Shown: piece by piece, positions 1 through 7,693 of the stretch
Numbering within the stretch: the first letter of the stretch is position 1
How the letters are laid out: each line of letters begins with the position of its first letter
Assembly (NCBI GenBank): GCA_024227995.1
Contig: CP100465.1
Span: 2,666,001-2,730,000, forward strand
Source: Halomicrococcus gelatinilyticus
GTDB lineage: Archaea > Halobacteriota > Halobacteria > Halobacteriales > Haladaptataceae
Length of the DNA stretch: 64,000 nucleotides
Reading direction: 5' to 3'
Program-made: the position numbers and the translations under genes
The notes under the pieces: generated by a model
Database searches by the model: none
What the model was told of the DNA's origin: nothing
The model's input: the letters and a program-made list of their open reading frames with translations, nothing else

Positions 1-143
1 TCCGGGAACAGCGCACCCAGGATCACGGGGACGCCCACCTCGACGATGGTGACGAACGTCTCGACGTCGCCAGCAGGGTGGAGGACGTATCCCAGGCCGA
101 TGCTCAGGAGTGCAGCGTTCAGGACGTGTTCCTTCCGATTCAT
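1..143 (-). CDS. N-terminus of a membrane metal-dependent hydrolase-like protein (partial)
   Basis: Only the first 47 codons lie in the window; the gene runs off the left edge. The start is the ATG complementary to 141-143. The peptide begins MNRKEHVLNAALLSIGLGYV and continues with a second hydrophobic stretch (VTIVEVGVPVILGALFP). This resembles, from memory, the N-terminus of the YdjM-type (COG1988) membrane-bound metal-dependent hydrolases of haloarchaea, where an LGALFPD motif is followed by histidine-rich motifs. Those motifs would lie outside the window, so the function is an inference. It is on the same strand as rpl11, 233 bases downstream of its stop. Confidence 0.6.
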   Translation of the reverse strand, partial: MNRKEHVLNAALLSIGLGYVLHPAGDVETFVTIVEVGVPVILGALFP

Positions 144-218
144 CCGGTCGGTGGTCACACCGTGGCGTATCAAGGTTTTCCCTTTCCGCTGGACGGCGAC
201 GCCGTCCGTCGCCGGCCA

Positions 219-265
219 GCGAGCGTCGCGTGCCGAACGGCTGGCGAGCGTCGCGTGCCGAACGG
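219..265. repeat. 22-base direct repeat, two copies
   Basis: Positions 219-240 and 244-265 are identical 22-mers starting GCGAGCGTCGCG, separated by three bases. They lie in the 233-base gap between rpl11 and the gene at the left edge. No role is evident; the gap otherwise shows no gene. Confidence 0.8.
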
Positions 266-376
266 TCGGGACGAGGTCGAGCAGGAACGGACCGGCGGCT
301 GTCGGTCTACGGGACACTCGGACGGTGGTCGTCGAGTACGTCGAGAGTGTCGACGCGAGAGGAGGAGAGAACTGCG

Positions 377-856
377 TTACGATTCGACGAGCATGTCGTC
401 GTACTCGCCGTCGTCGACGCGCTCCTTGAACTCGCGCGGGTTCTCACCCTCGATGGTGACGCCGAGCGAGGTGCAGGTGCCGACGACCTCTTTCGCGGCG
501 TTCTTCGTGTCGTACGCGAGCAGGTCCGGCTTCTTCTGCTCCGCGATCTTCTTGATCTGTTCGACGGAGAGGTCGGCGACGAAGTCCTCCTGGGGTTCGC
601 CGCTGCCCGTCTCGAAGCCAGCCTCGTCCTTGACGAGCGCTGCCGTCGGCGGGACACCGACCTCGATGTCGTAGCTACCGTCGTCCTCGACCGTGATGGT
701 GACCGGGACCTCGGTGCCGTCGAAGGCCTCGGTCTGGTCGTTGATGTCGTTGACGACCTCCTGGACGTTCACGGGGGTCGGTCCGAGTTCGGGACCGAGC
801 GGCGGACCGGGGTTGGCCTCTCCTCCCGGCACGAGTACTTCGATCGTATCAGCCAT
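377..856 (-). CDS. rpl11: 50S ribosomal protein L11 (uL11)
   Basis: Large-subunit protein that binds the GTPase-associated region of 23S rRNA and takes part in factor binding. The 159-residue protein starts MADTIEVLVPGGEANPGPPL and has the conserved proline-rich N-terminal stretch (residues about 10-27, PGGEANPGPPLGPELGP) and the C-terminal rRNA-binding domain with GTCTSLGVTIEG near residue 130. Length fits archaeal L11. An upstream in-frame ATG at 994 is rejected because the family start is the ATG at 856 and a TATA-like element lies 27-31 bases before it. It is divergent from the drg region, an order I recall from Halobacterium. Confidence 0.97.
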   Translation of the reverse strand: MADTIEVLVPGGEANPGPPLGPELGPTPVNVQEVVNDINDQTEAFDGTEVPVTITVEDDGSYDIEVGVPPTAALVKDEAGFETGSGEPQEDFVADLSVEQIKKIAEQKKPDLLAYDTKNAAKEVVGTCTSLGVTIEGENPREFKERVDDGEYDDMLVES

Positions 857-879
857 ACACGAACGAAGTCTCGCGGCAG

Positions 880-890
880 TTTTAAGGATT
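880..890 (-). promoter_or_regulatory. TATA-like promoter of rpl11
   Basis: On the minus strand the sequence reads CCTTAAAACT about 27-31 bases before the rpl11 start codon. This is the expected distance for a leaderless haloarchaeal transcript, and it supports the start at 856. Confidence 0.6.
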
Positions 891-1072
891 TTCTTTTGTA
901 GCGTCGTGGACACCGCTTCACAGTCACCCCCGTAGCGAAGCAGACCACCGCCGGTTCCCTCCACGACTGATACCACGTGGTGTCGACCTTTCACGTGCGT
1001 CGGAGAAGGGTGCGGTAGGGTCTCGTGCGTGGTCGGGGTCGTTCCTCGCGGCGACCGTTCTGTCTCCGCTGC

Positions 1073-1276
1073 TCAGGGGATGCTGACGCCGCGCCGACCG
1101 AGGAACTCGCTCGCATCCTTTATCTCGACCGGGCTACCGACGATGCGGAGGGTGTCCTCGTCGACGTGGACGATGGAGACGGTGAAGTTGCGTTCGAGTT
1201 CCTCCCTGACCCCTTCGAGCACGTCCTCTGCGACGACGATCTGGGTGCTGTCGCGGAGCGTCGCGGGGTCCGGCAT
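1073..1276 (-). CDS. Small conserved haloarchaeal protein, VNG_1110C family
   Basis: A 67-residue acidic protein, MPDPATLRDSTQIVV at the start and FLGRRGVSIP at the end. Its position between rpl11 and drg is the position of VNG_1110C in Halobacterium, which I recall as the name of this family; its function is unknown to me. It has no membrane segment and reads as a small alpha/beta domain (ELERNFTVSIVHVDEDTLRI). A TATA-like TTAATA on the minus strand around 1307-1312 fits this start. A much longer reading in the same frame through drg (start at 2449) is a shadow. Confidence 0.75.
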   Translation of the reverse strand: MPDPATLRDSTQIVVAEDVLEGVREELERNFTVSIVHVDEDTLRIVGSPVEIKDASEFLGRRGVSIP

Positions 1277-1384
1277 CTCGTATGCGGGGGTTCGCCGTGG
1301 AGGACCTATTAACGTGTCGAAATGTCTGGAGGTCACTCGAACGAAGGAAAGGGTTTTTCGGCGGCGGTGGCGGAGAAACTGGTG

Positions 1385-2494
1385 ATGGGACTGGAGGAGG
1401 AAATCGAGGACCTCCGCGAGGAGATCGCCAACACGCCGTACAACAAGTCGACCGAGGAGCACATCGGCCGGCTGAAGGCGAAGCTCGCGGAGAAGAAAGA
1501 GAAACTGGAGAACCAGTCCTCCGCCGGCGGCGGGCACGGCTACGCCGTCGAGAAGACCGGCGACGCGACCGTCGCGTTCGTCGGCTTCCCCAGCGTCGGG
1601 AAGTCGACCCTGCTGAACGCGCTCACCGCCGCCGAGAGCGAGGTCGGGTCGTACGAGTTCACCACCCTCGACGTCAACCCGGGGATGTTGCAGTACAACG
1701 GCGCCAACATCCAGTTGCTCGACGTTCCGGGGCTCATCGAGGGCGCAGCGAGCGGTCGCGGCGGCGGGCAGGCGGTGCTGTCGGTCGTCCGCGCCGCCGA
1801 CCTCGTCGTGTTCGTGCTCTCGGTCTTCGACATCGACCAGTACGACCGACTCCGGGAGGAGCTGTACGCGAACAAGATTCGCCTCGACCAGACGCCGCCG
1901 AGCGTCCACATCGCCAAGAAGGGCAAGGGCGGCATCCGGGTCACGTCCAGCGTCGACCAGGACCTCTCCCACGACGTCATCAAGGAGATGCTGCGCGAGC
2001 ACGGGTACGTCAACGCCGACGTGACCCTCCGCGAGAAGCTGGACCTCGACCGGCTCGTCGACGGCGTGATGGACAACCGCGAGTACCTCCCCTCGATGGT
2101 GACGGTCAACAAGGTCGACCTCATCGAGCCCGACTACGCCGAGACGGTCAACGAGGAGCTGCGCGAACGCGACATCGACCCCGACGAGGCCGTCTTCATC
2201 AGCGCCGAGAAGGAGAAGGGCCTCGACGCGCTCAAGGAGACCATCTGGGAGGAACTGGGCCTGATGCGCATCTACATGGACAAGCCCGGTCGCGGCGTCG
2301 ACTACGAGGAACCCCTCGTCATCTCCGAGGGGAGCACGGTCGAGGACGCCGCCGAGAAGGCGGGCGGGGACCTCAAGGAGCGGTTCCGGTTCGCCCGCGT
2401 CAGCGGTCCGAGCGCGAAACACGACGAACAGCAGGTCGGCCTCGACCACGAACTGGCCGACGAGGACGTCCTCCGGCTGGTCGTCCGGAAGTGA
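1385..2494 (+). CDS. drg: Drg/Rbg-type GTP-binding protein
   Basis: Translation-associated GTPase of the Obg/DRG superfamily; eukaryotic Drg1/2 act with polysomes. The 369-residue protein has an N-terminal helical region (MGLEEEIEDLREEIAN), the G1 P-loop FVGFPSVGKSTLLN near residue 67, G3 DVPGLIEGA, G4 NKVD, and a C-terminal TGS domain ending VLRLVVRK. An in-frame ATG at 1322 would add 21 residues; ATG 1385 is preferred because family members begin at this helical region and an A/T-rich GGGTTTTTC lies about 30 bases upstream. Its stop overlaps the next gene by four bases. Confidence 0.95.
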   Translation: MGLEEEIEDLREEIANTPYNKSTEEHIGRLKAKLAEKKEKLENQSSAGGGHGYAVEKTGDATVAFVGFPSVGKSTLLNALTAAESEVGSYEFTTLDVNPGMLQYNGANIQLLDVPGLIEGAASGRGGGQAVLSVVRAADLVVFVLSVFDIDQYDRLREELYANKIRLDQTPPSVHIAKKGKGGIRVTSSVDQDLSHDVIKEMLREHGYVNADVTLREKLDLDRLVDGVMDNREYLPSMVTVNKVDLIEPDYAETVNEELRERDIDPDEAVFISAEKEKGLDALKETIWEELGLMRIYMDKPGRGVDYEEPLVISEGSTVEDAAEKAGGDLKERFRFARVSGPSAKHDEQQVGLDHELADEDVLRLVVRK

Positions 2495-2901
2495 GACGTC
2501 TCGCGCTCCTCGCGCTGCTCGCCGTTCCGTGGACCGTCCTCGTCACGCCGGGCGGGACGACCTTCGTCTACCCCTGGGGGCTGGTGAATCCCGAGACGCT
2601 TCACCTCACGACCCTTACCGACTACCTGTTCGTCTACACCACCGGTCTCCCCGAGCGACTGCTCGCGTGGCCCGTCAGCGTCGTCCTCTACCTTGCCGCA
2701 CTGGCGAGCGCGTTCGCCGGCCGCTTCGAGGACCGTCGCGTCACCGGCGGTCTCCTCGTCATCGCCGGGCTGAGCCAGGCCATATTCGCGCTCGGGTTCC
2801 CGCGCCGGAGCGGGACGGTGATTCCGCTCGGGACCGTGCTGCTCTGGACCGCAGCCTGGTGGTTCCACTGGCCCGACCTGCGCAGCACGTTCGAACGATG
2901 A
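2491..2901 (+). CDS. Four-segment membrane protein, possibly TIGR04206 family
   Basis: 136 residues from a GTG start that overlaps the drg stop by four bases (GTGA), so the two are probably co-translated. Four hydrophobic segments are visible (LALLALLAVPWTVLV, LLAWPVSVVLYLAALASAF, GGLLVIAGLSQAIFALGF, VIPLGTVLLWTAAWWF). From memory it resembles the haloarchaeal TIGR04206 membrane proteins. The role is unknown. No signal peptide cleavage site or catalytic motif can be seen. Confidence 0.75.
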   Translation: MRRLALLALLAVPWTVLVTPGGTTFVYPWGLVNPETLHLTTLTDYLFVYTTGLPERLLAWPVSVVLYLAALASAFAGRFEDRRVTGGLLVIAGLSQAIFALGFPRRSGTVIPLGTVLLWTAAWWFHWPDLRSTFER

Positions 2902-3195
2902 TTCCGGGAACCCCGCTGTCCATCGCTCGCTGACCGTCGACGGACGTTCGCTCCCCCGTCGGTACTGCGCCACCGTCTGTATAGGTGATTCGCACGCACA
3001 CGCGAAGGACGAAGTCGTCGGCGAGACGGTGACTCGTCGGCGAGACGGTGTCCACGAGATGGTCTGTCCAGGAGCGTCGTGCACGCACCGGACGACCGGG
3101 CCTCCAGCTCTCCTCGCCGACCGGCGTGGCGTTCCGGCGCGTCGCCCTTCCGCGAACGGTAGCCTTAACGCGTCGGCGACGGACGTTCCGAACGC

Positions 3196-3954
3196 ATGAG
3201 TGGGACACTCGACCACGTTATGATGCGCGTGGAGGATCTGGACGAGAGCCTCGACTGGTACCAGGACCACCTCGACTACGAGGAGAAGGGCCGCTGGGAG
3301 GCCGACACCTTCACCAACGTCTACCTCGGGCCCGAGGACGTCCACGAGGAGGGTGCCGTCCTCGAACTCACGTACAACCACGACGGCCGCACCTACGAGA
3401 TGGGCGACGCCTGGGGTCACATCGCCGTACGCGTCGACGACGTCTACGACGCCTACGAGCAGCTGATGGACGAAGGCGTCGGGGACTACCGCGACCCCGA
3501 CTCCTGTGGCGGGAGCTACGCCTTCGTCACCGACCCCGACGGCCACGAGGTCGAGATCGTCGAGCGCGACCACGGCGCGCCCTGGAGCCTCGACCACACC
3601 ATGATGCGCGTCGAGGACGCCGACGAGGCCATCGGCTTCTGGACCCGGAAGTTCGAGTACGAGCACACCGGCCGCTGGGAGGCCGACACCTTCGCCAACT
3701 ACTTCCTGAAGCCCGAGGGCGCTGCCGACGAGGCGATGGCCGTCGAGCTCACGTACAACTACGACGGTCGCTCCTACGACCTGGGCGACGCCTGGGGGCA
3801 CCTCGCGGTCCGCGCCGACGACCTCCACGACTACTGGGCGACCCTGCAGGAGCGCGAGGCCGAGGACTACCGCGACCCCGAGTCCTGCGACGACCGGTAC
3901 GCCTTCACCAAGGACCAGGACGGCCACGAGATCGAGATCCTCGAACGCGAGTAG
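3196..3954 (+). CDS. VOC-superfamily protein with two glyoxalase-like domains
   Basis: 252 residues made of two tandem VOC domains (about 1-125 and 131-252). Both keep the metal-ligand pattern of glyoxalase I: H7/E57/H75/E120 in the first and H134/E184/H202/E247 in the second (my alignment by eye to GloA). Domain 1 ends VTDPDGHEVEIVE, domain 2 ends KDQDGHEIEILE. Glyoxalase I normally dimerises to build two sites, so a fused pair could form a pseudo-dimer. A lactoylglutathione-lyase-like or dioxygenase role is possible; haloarchaea use gamma-glutamylcysteine rather than glutathione, so the substrate is open. A TATA-like CCTTAACG at 3163-3170 fits a leaderless start. Confidence 0.88.
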   Translation: MSGTLDHVMMRVEDLDESLDWYQDHLDYEEKGRWEADTFTNVYLGPEDVHEEGAVLELTYNHDGRTYEMGDAWGHIAVRVDDVYDAYEQLMDEGVGDYRDPDSCGGSYAFVTDPDGHEVEIVERDHGAPWSLDHTMMRVEDADEAIGFWTRKFEYEHTGRWEADTFANYFLKPEGAADEAMAVELTYNYDGRSYDLGDAWGHLAVRADDLHDYWATLQEREAEDYRDPESCDDRYAFTKDQDGHEIEILERE

Positions 3955-4265
3955 CGACCCTCGATTCCGACCGACCCACCTTCGTTCTTCCGTCGCTCCC
4001 GGTTTTTCAACGCACTATTCCTATCGAGCTGTCACGCTCCGAGTGCCCCGTCTATCAACTTTCCTTTCGGTCATCGATGGGACCGTTTCTCGGATTGACG
4101 TTGCCGAGCCACGGGGAAGTTCCAGGGCTAGTCCCCGACGAATGTAGTCGTAATCGACGCATAACGTCGCCACCGTATAACTTCCTTGGCAAACGTTGGC
4201 AAGCGCCGAAACCTCCGTTTTCGAGCGCATGACGGGGTAACGGCGGGTTGAAGGACCACAAAGCA
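3955..4265. other. Intergenic region upstream of the S-layer gene
   Basis: No gene is supported here; reading frames on either strand are short, arginine-rich shadows. The region is less GC-rich than its surroundings and carries a direct repeat TTGGCAA at 4186-4192 and 4196-4202 (10-base period, one helical turn), placed about 65-80 bases before the TATA box of the S-layer gene. A regulator-binding role is possible but unproven. Confidence 0.5.
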
Positions 4266-4272
4266 TTTATAA
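4266..4272 (+). promoter_or_regulatory. TATA box of the S-layer gene
   Basis: TTTATAA at 4266-4272 is a near-ideal haloarchaeal TATA box. Transcription would begin near 4294-4298, giving a leader of roughly 120-125 bases before the S-layer ATG at 4419. Long leaders are known for haloarchaeal S-layer mRNAs and are unusual in these mostly leaderless organisms. Confidence 0.7.
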
Positions 4273-4305
4273 CGAGAGGGTAACGTTTTGACTGTACCCC
4301 TACCC

Positions 4306-4416
4306 ATGGTGGCAGAGTCAGCACCGCTTCCCTGCCCGTGCAGTTCGGGTTACACAAAGTATTCAAAGGGTCGTGGGAAAGACGCTGTCGCCGCAGAAAC
4401 AACCAACCAACGATAA
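4306..4416 (+). CDS. Possible 36-residue upstream ORF in the S-layer leader
   Basis: An ATG about ten bases after the predicted transcript start opens a 36-codon frame that ends with TAA at 4414-4416, two bases before the S-layer ATG at 4419. The peptide starts MVAESAPLPCPCSSG and ends ETTNQR. Its PCPCSSG..KYSKG stretch loosely recalls a SEC-C zinc motif, which may be chance. Position next to the 5' end and the two-base gap suggest translational coupling to the S-layer gene. There is no homology evidence, so it may simply be leader sequence. Confidence 0.35.
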   Translation: MVAESAPLPCPCSSGYTKYSKGRGKDAVAAETTNQR

Positions 4417-4418
4417 CA

Positions 4419-6713
4419 ATGACAGGAAACTCAGATAAGCTTCGCAGTCTGTTCCTGACTGCGCTGATGGTCGTTTCGGTGTTCGCCGGTTCGATGGCGT
4501 TCGCCGGTTCGGCCGCTGCAGCTTCGGACGCGCCCGGCTCCAGCGTCGCTCAGGGACCTGTGGAGTATACCGATGGCGGTAACACCTACGTTGAAGTGGT
4601 GTTCGACCAGGCAATAGACAACTCTAGCAACCATTACAACTACACCGTTTACGACCGCAGCGGCGGTGAGGTTGGCACGTACTACGCGTCCAACAACGGT
4701 AACGATTCGGTTATCCGCCTCGATCTCGGAGGAGACACCGACCTGAACGGTGAGGCTACGCTTTCCGTCCAGAACAACTCCGAGCACGTGGCCAACCACA
4801 CCATCACGACCACGTCGGCTACGGTCAGTCATGATGGGGACCGTACCACCGCATACGCCGGTGCACGGGTCGCAGTCACGAACAGCACTAACAACTCGGA
4901 ATACGAGGTCAGCGGCAAGAGCAACAGCTACGTCCGCTCCTTCCGCCTCGGCTCGAACAGTCAGGTGGCAGTTCTCGACACCAGCGACCTTGACGATGCT
5001 TCCGACTACCACGTCAACTTCAGCGACGGTACTTCGCAGACGCTGGAGATTCGCGACCTCGGTCTGGGTATCACCGCAGACAACGTCACGACCGAGGACG
5101 ACGTGAAGGCGACCGTTACGGCAAACCGGTACGGTCGTAACGTCGACGTCACGCTGCTCAAGAACGGTGACGAGGTCAACACGACGAACGGTGACCTCGA
5201 CAGCGACGCCAAGTCCGAGTTCAACCTCGGTTCGGTCGACTCGACTGGCACGTACACGATCGAGGCGACCGACGTCGCGACCGGTATCACGAACGAGACG
5301 CAGATTACCGTCAAGGAACCTGCAACCGGTACGGTCACCTACGACAAGGAGTACTACACGGTCAACCGCGGTGACATCGCCGCGTTCACCCTGGACATCG
5401 AGAACTCGGACCACGCCGAATTCGAAATCGGTGACCGGAACGAGGACTTCTTCCAGGCTAACGCGACCGTCACCGACGACGACGAGGACGGTCAGGTCAC
5501 GGTGTACTTCAACACCTTCGCGACCAACAAGAATGACGAGGACTACCTCACCGTCGACGAGGACTCCTCGATCGAATACGACGCGGACAACGACGCTGAA
5601 AACAGTCTCTCGGAGCCGCTCGCAACGAGTGGCGGCTACGAGGTCCGCTCGTACGTCGGTTCGAACGCGGAAGACGCTGAAGAGCTTGCTGTCACCGAGC
5701 TTACGGTCGAGAAGCGCTCGACCGACGCTATCAGCAGCTGGATCGCGCCTGAAGACGTCGACACGACGAACGTCTCGACGCTGACCGACGGCCTCACCGA
5801 CCGCGACACCGTCGCCAAGGGCGACAACGTGGTCCTCAAGGTCGAGGCGACCGGCATCTTCGGCGCCATGGACGGCAAGTCCGAACTCGAGAACGTCGAC
5901 AACATGACGCTGACCATCGCCGAGTCCGGTTCGAACGTCGAGGCCAACACGAAGGCCGACGTCACCACGCCGGTGAACTTCAGCATGATGAAGGACGCCG
6001 ACAACGGCTCCTTCTACGCGATCGTCGACACGCAGGAACTCAACGACACCGAGGGCAAGGCTCTCGGCGAGTTCAACGCGACGTTCGACCTCAACGGTGA
6101 CTACGCGCTCGCCTCCGACGGCAACGAGACCGTCTCGACCACGTTCACTACCGAGGCCGCCGAGATGTCGCTGAACAACGGCGACGAGAAGGCGTTCCCG
6201 CAGGGCGAGGGCACCATCACCGGTGAGACGAACCTCGCACCCGGTACGGAGATCAACGTCCGCGCAGCGAGCTCGGGCAAGTTCCGTAAGAACTCCAAGG
6301 TCACCGTCGGCAGTGACGGTATGTTCGAGGCGGCGTTCGACCTCGGCAACTACGACAACGGAACCACCTTCGAGGCCTACGTCTCGAGCCCCGACGGCTT
6401 CGAGAGTGACTCGAAGATCTCCGGTGCGATCGACTCGAGCGTCCAGGACGAGCCGGACGACACGACGACGACGACGTCGGACGAGCCGGACGACACGACG
6501 ACGACGTCGGACGAGCCGGACGACACGACGACGACGACGTCGGACGAGCCGGACGACACGACGACGACGACGTCGGACGAGCCGGACGACACGTCCACGA
6601 CGTCCACGACGTCCACCACGACGAACGACGGCGGTCAGCCCGGCTTCGGTGTCGGCATCGCCATCGTCGCGCTGATGGGTGCTGCGCTCCTCGCACTCCG
6701 CCGCGAGAACTAA
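4419..6713 (+). CDS. csg: S-layer surface glycoprotein, PGF-CTERM anchored
   Basis: 764 residues. Residues 1-34 form a Sec signal peptide (LFLTALMVVSVFAGSMAFAG, then AAA|SD). The mature part is rich in Asp/Glu and beta-type repeats and has many N-glycosylation sequons (NSS, NYT, NDS, NHT, NVT, NTT, NFS). Near the C-terminus come five DEPDD blocks separated by threonines, then DGGQPGF plus a hydrophobic helix and RREN: the PGF-CTERM signal that archaeosortase A replaces with a lipid anchor. It would form the cell-wall lattice. The ATG at 4419 is chosen because the signal peptide begins there. The first half (to about 5700) is visibly less GC-rich at third positions than the rest. Confidence 0.93.
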   Translation: MTGNSDKLRSLFLTALMVVSVFAGSMAFAGSAAAASDAPGSSVAQGPVEYTDGGNTYVEVVFDQAIDNSSNHYNYTVYDRSGGEVGTYYASNNGNDSVIRLDLGGDTDLNGEATLSVQNNSEHVANHTITTTSATVSHDGDRTTAYAGARVAVTNSTNNSEYEVSGKSNSYVRSFRLGSNSQVAVLDTSDLDDASDYHVNFSDGTSQTLEIRDLGLGITADNVTTEDDVKATVTANRYGRNVDVTLLKNGDEVNTTNGDLDSDAKSEFNLGSVDSTGTYTIEATDVATGITNETQITVKEPATGTVTYDKEYYTVNRGDIAAFTLDIENSDHAEFEIGDRNEDFFQANATVTDDDEDGQVTVYFNTFATNKNDEDYLTVDEDSSIEYDADNDAENSLSEPLATSGGYEVRSYVGSNAEDAEELAVTELTVEKRSTDAISSWIAPEDVDTTNVSTLTDGLTDRDTVAKGDNVVLKVEATGIFGAMDGKSELENVDNMTLTIAESGSNVEANTKADVTTPVNFSMMKDADNGSFYAIVDTQELNDTEGKALGEFNATFDLNGDYALASDGNETVSTTFTTEAAEMSLNNGDEKAFPQGEGTITGETNLAPGTEINVRAASSGKFRKNSKVTVGSDGMFEAAFDLGNYDNGTTFEAYVSSPDGFESDSKISGAIDSSVQDEPDDTTTTTSDEPDDTTTTSDEPDDTTTTTSDEPDDTTTTTSDEPDDTSTTSTTSTTTNDGGQPGFGVGIAIVALMGAALLALRREN
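6447..6623 (+). repeat. DEPDD-Thr tandem repeat in the S-layer gene
   Basis: Coding repeat of 33 bases (30 in the second copy) encoding DEPDD followed by four or five Thr and a Ser: units start at 6447, 6480, 6510, 6543 and 6576. It then degenerates into Ser/Thr codons to about 6623. This is the threonine-rich, probably O-glycosylated spacer that lifts the S-layer off the membrane. Unit number may vary by slippage. Confidence 0.9.
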
Positions 6714-6735
6714 ATCGGAGTAGCTGACTCCGATT
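6713..6735 (+). terminator. Perfect hairpin at the S-layer stop codon
   Basis: AATCGGAGT (6713-6721), loop AGCTG, ACTCCGATT (6727-6735): a perfect nine-base-pair stem starting at the last base of the TAA stop. It is a likely transcript 3' end or stabilising structure for this abundant mRNA. A T-rich stretch (CTTCTTTATC) follows at about 6749. Confidence 0.55.
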
Positions 6736-6768
6736 CCCGATAATCCGCTTCTTTATCGCGCCAACTCC

Positions 6769-6786
6769 GATAGCGGCTGCGCTATC
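6769..6786. terminator. Second hairpin between S-layer gene and dphB
   Basis: GATAGCG (6769-6775), loop GCTG, CGCTATC (6780-6786) form a perfect seven-base-pair stem in the 134-base gap between two convergent genes. It could end either transcript. There is no clear T-run right after it. Confidence 0.35.
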
Positions 6787-6847
6787 CGACGCAGCGATCC
6801 ACTGCCAAAAGCGACTGTTCTGCGCGCCGAGTACCGCCGCAACAGGG

Positions 6848-7618
6848 CTATCCGTCGAGCAATTCCTCGGGCGCGTCCGCGAGCGTCGACAACGCATCGC
6901 GCTCGACGTGGTGGAGGTCGCCGGGAACGACGAGCAGATGGAGCGGGTCGCCGAACTCGCGGGTCGCGAGCTCGGAGAGTCGGTCGGCCGCAACGAGCGG
7001 GTCCGGACTGCCGGCCCGTGCGACGACGACGGCGAGGACGTCCTCGTAGTCCGTGGCGAGCATCTCGGCGGCCGTGCTGGCGGTCATGTACTCCTCGCGC
7101 TCGGCTTTGATGTCGAGGTAGACCAGCGTGTGGAGGCCGCGGTCGCGGTTCTCGTCGAGCGCGTCGGTGACGCTGGACGGGACGCCGTCCGCACCGTGGG
7201 CGTAGTCGAACGGGAGCGTCGTCGCCTTGCCGAAGCGGTAGTTCTGGAGGCCGGTCAGGCCAGCGGCGGCCGACTGGGCGGTCGGCGCGTGGACGACGCG
7301 GGTGTCGATGCCCCGCTCCTCTGCGCGGAGGCGGAGGTCCACGTGCGTCGTCGAGATCATCGTGTCGCCGGCGGTGAGGAAGGCGGCGTCGCCCGCCTCG
7401 GCGGCGGCGAGGATGGCTTCGGGGTCCTGCTCGACGCCGGCGCGGTCCCGGACCTGGACGTCGACGTCGTGGTACCGTTCGAGGTCGTCGACGGTCGCGC
7501 CGAGGAGCCGGCTGGTGTAGAACTCGGCGAAGACGTCGTCGGCGGCCCGGAGCGCGTCGCGTCCCTCGATGGTGATCGAGCGTTCGTCGTACAGTCCGAG
7601 GCCGATGAAGGTGAGCAT
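6848..7618 (-). CDS. dphB: Diphthine synthase
   Basis: Methyltransferase of diphthamide biosynthesis; it methylates the 3-amino-3-carboxypropyl histidine of elongation factor 2 with S-adenosylmethionine. The 256-residue protein shows the tetrapyrrole-methylase-like fold: MLTFIGLGLYDERSITIEG at the start, FLTAGDTMISTTHVDLRL near residue 80, HAPTAQSAAAGLTGLQNYRF near 110, and a C-terminal VVVARAGSPDPLV. The length is typical. It converges with the S-layer gene. A TTAAGC-containing element about 27 bases upstream on the minus strand fits a leaderless start. Confidence 0.95.
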   Translation of the reverse strand: MLTFIGLGLYDERSITIEGRDALRAADDVFAEFYTSRLLGATVDDLERYHDVDVQVRDRAGVEQDPEAILAAAEAGDAAFLTAGDTMISTTHVDLRLRAEERGIDTRVVHAPTAQSAAAGLTGLQNYRFGKATTLPFDYAHGADGVPSSVTDALDENRDRGLHTLVYLDIKAEREEYMTASTAAEMLATDYEDVLAVVVARAGSPDPLVAADRLSELATREFGDPLHLLVVPGDLHHVERDALSTLADAPEELLDG

Positions 7619-7693
7619 ACCCGCAACTGGACGCGCACGGGAGTTAAGCGGCGCGCATCGGCAGTCGCCGTGAAAAAATGGGCGGTGAACGGT

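Noticed and set aside
1277..2449. Long minus-strand frame through drg, in frame with the small gene at 1073
   Set aside because: It is the mirror of the well-supported drg gene; the product is a low-information Val/Leu/Asp/Arg sequence typical of antisense frames in high-GC DNA.
6447..6623. CRISPR-like regular repeats in the S-layer gene
   Set aside because: The units are contiguous, in frame and encode DEPDD-Thr spacers; there are no unique spacers and no cas genes.
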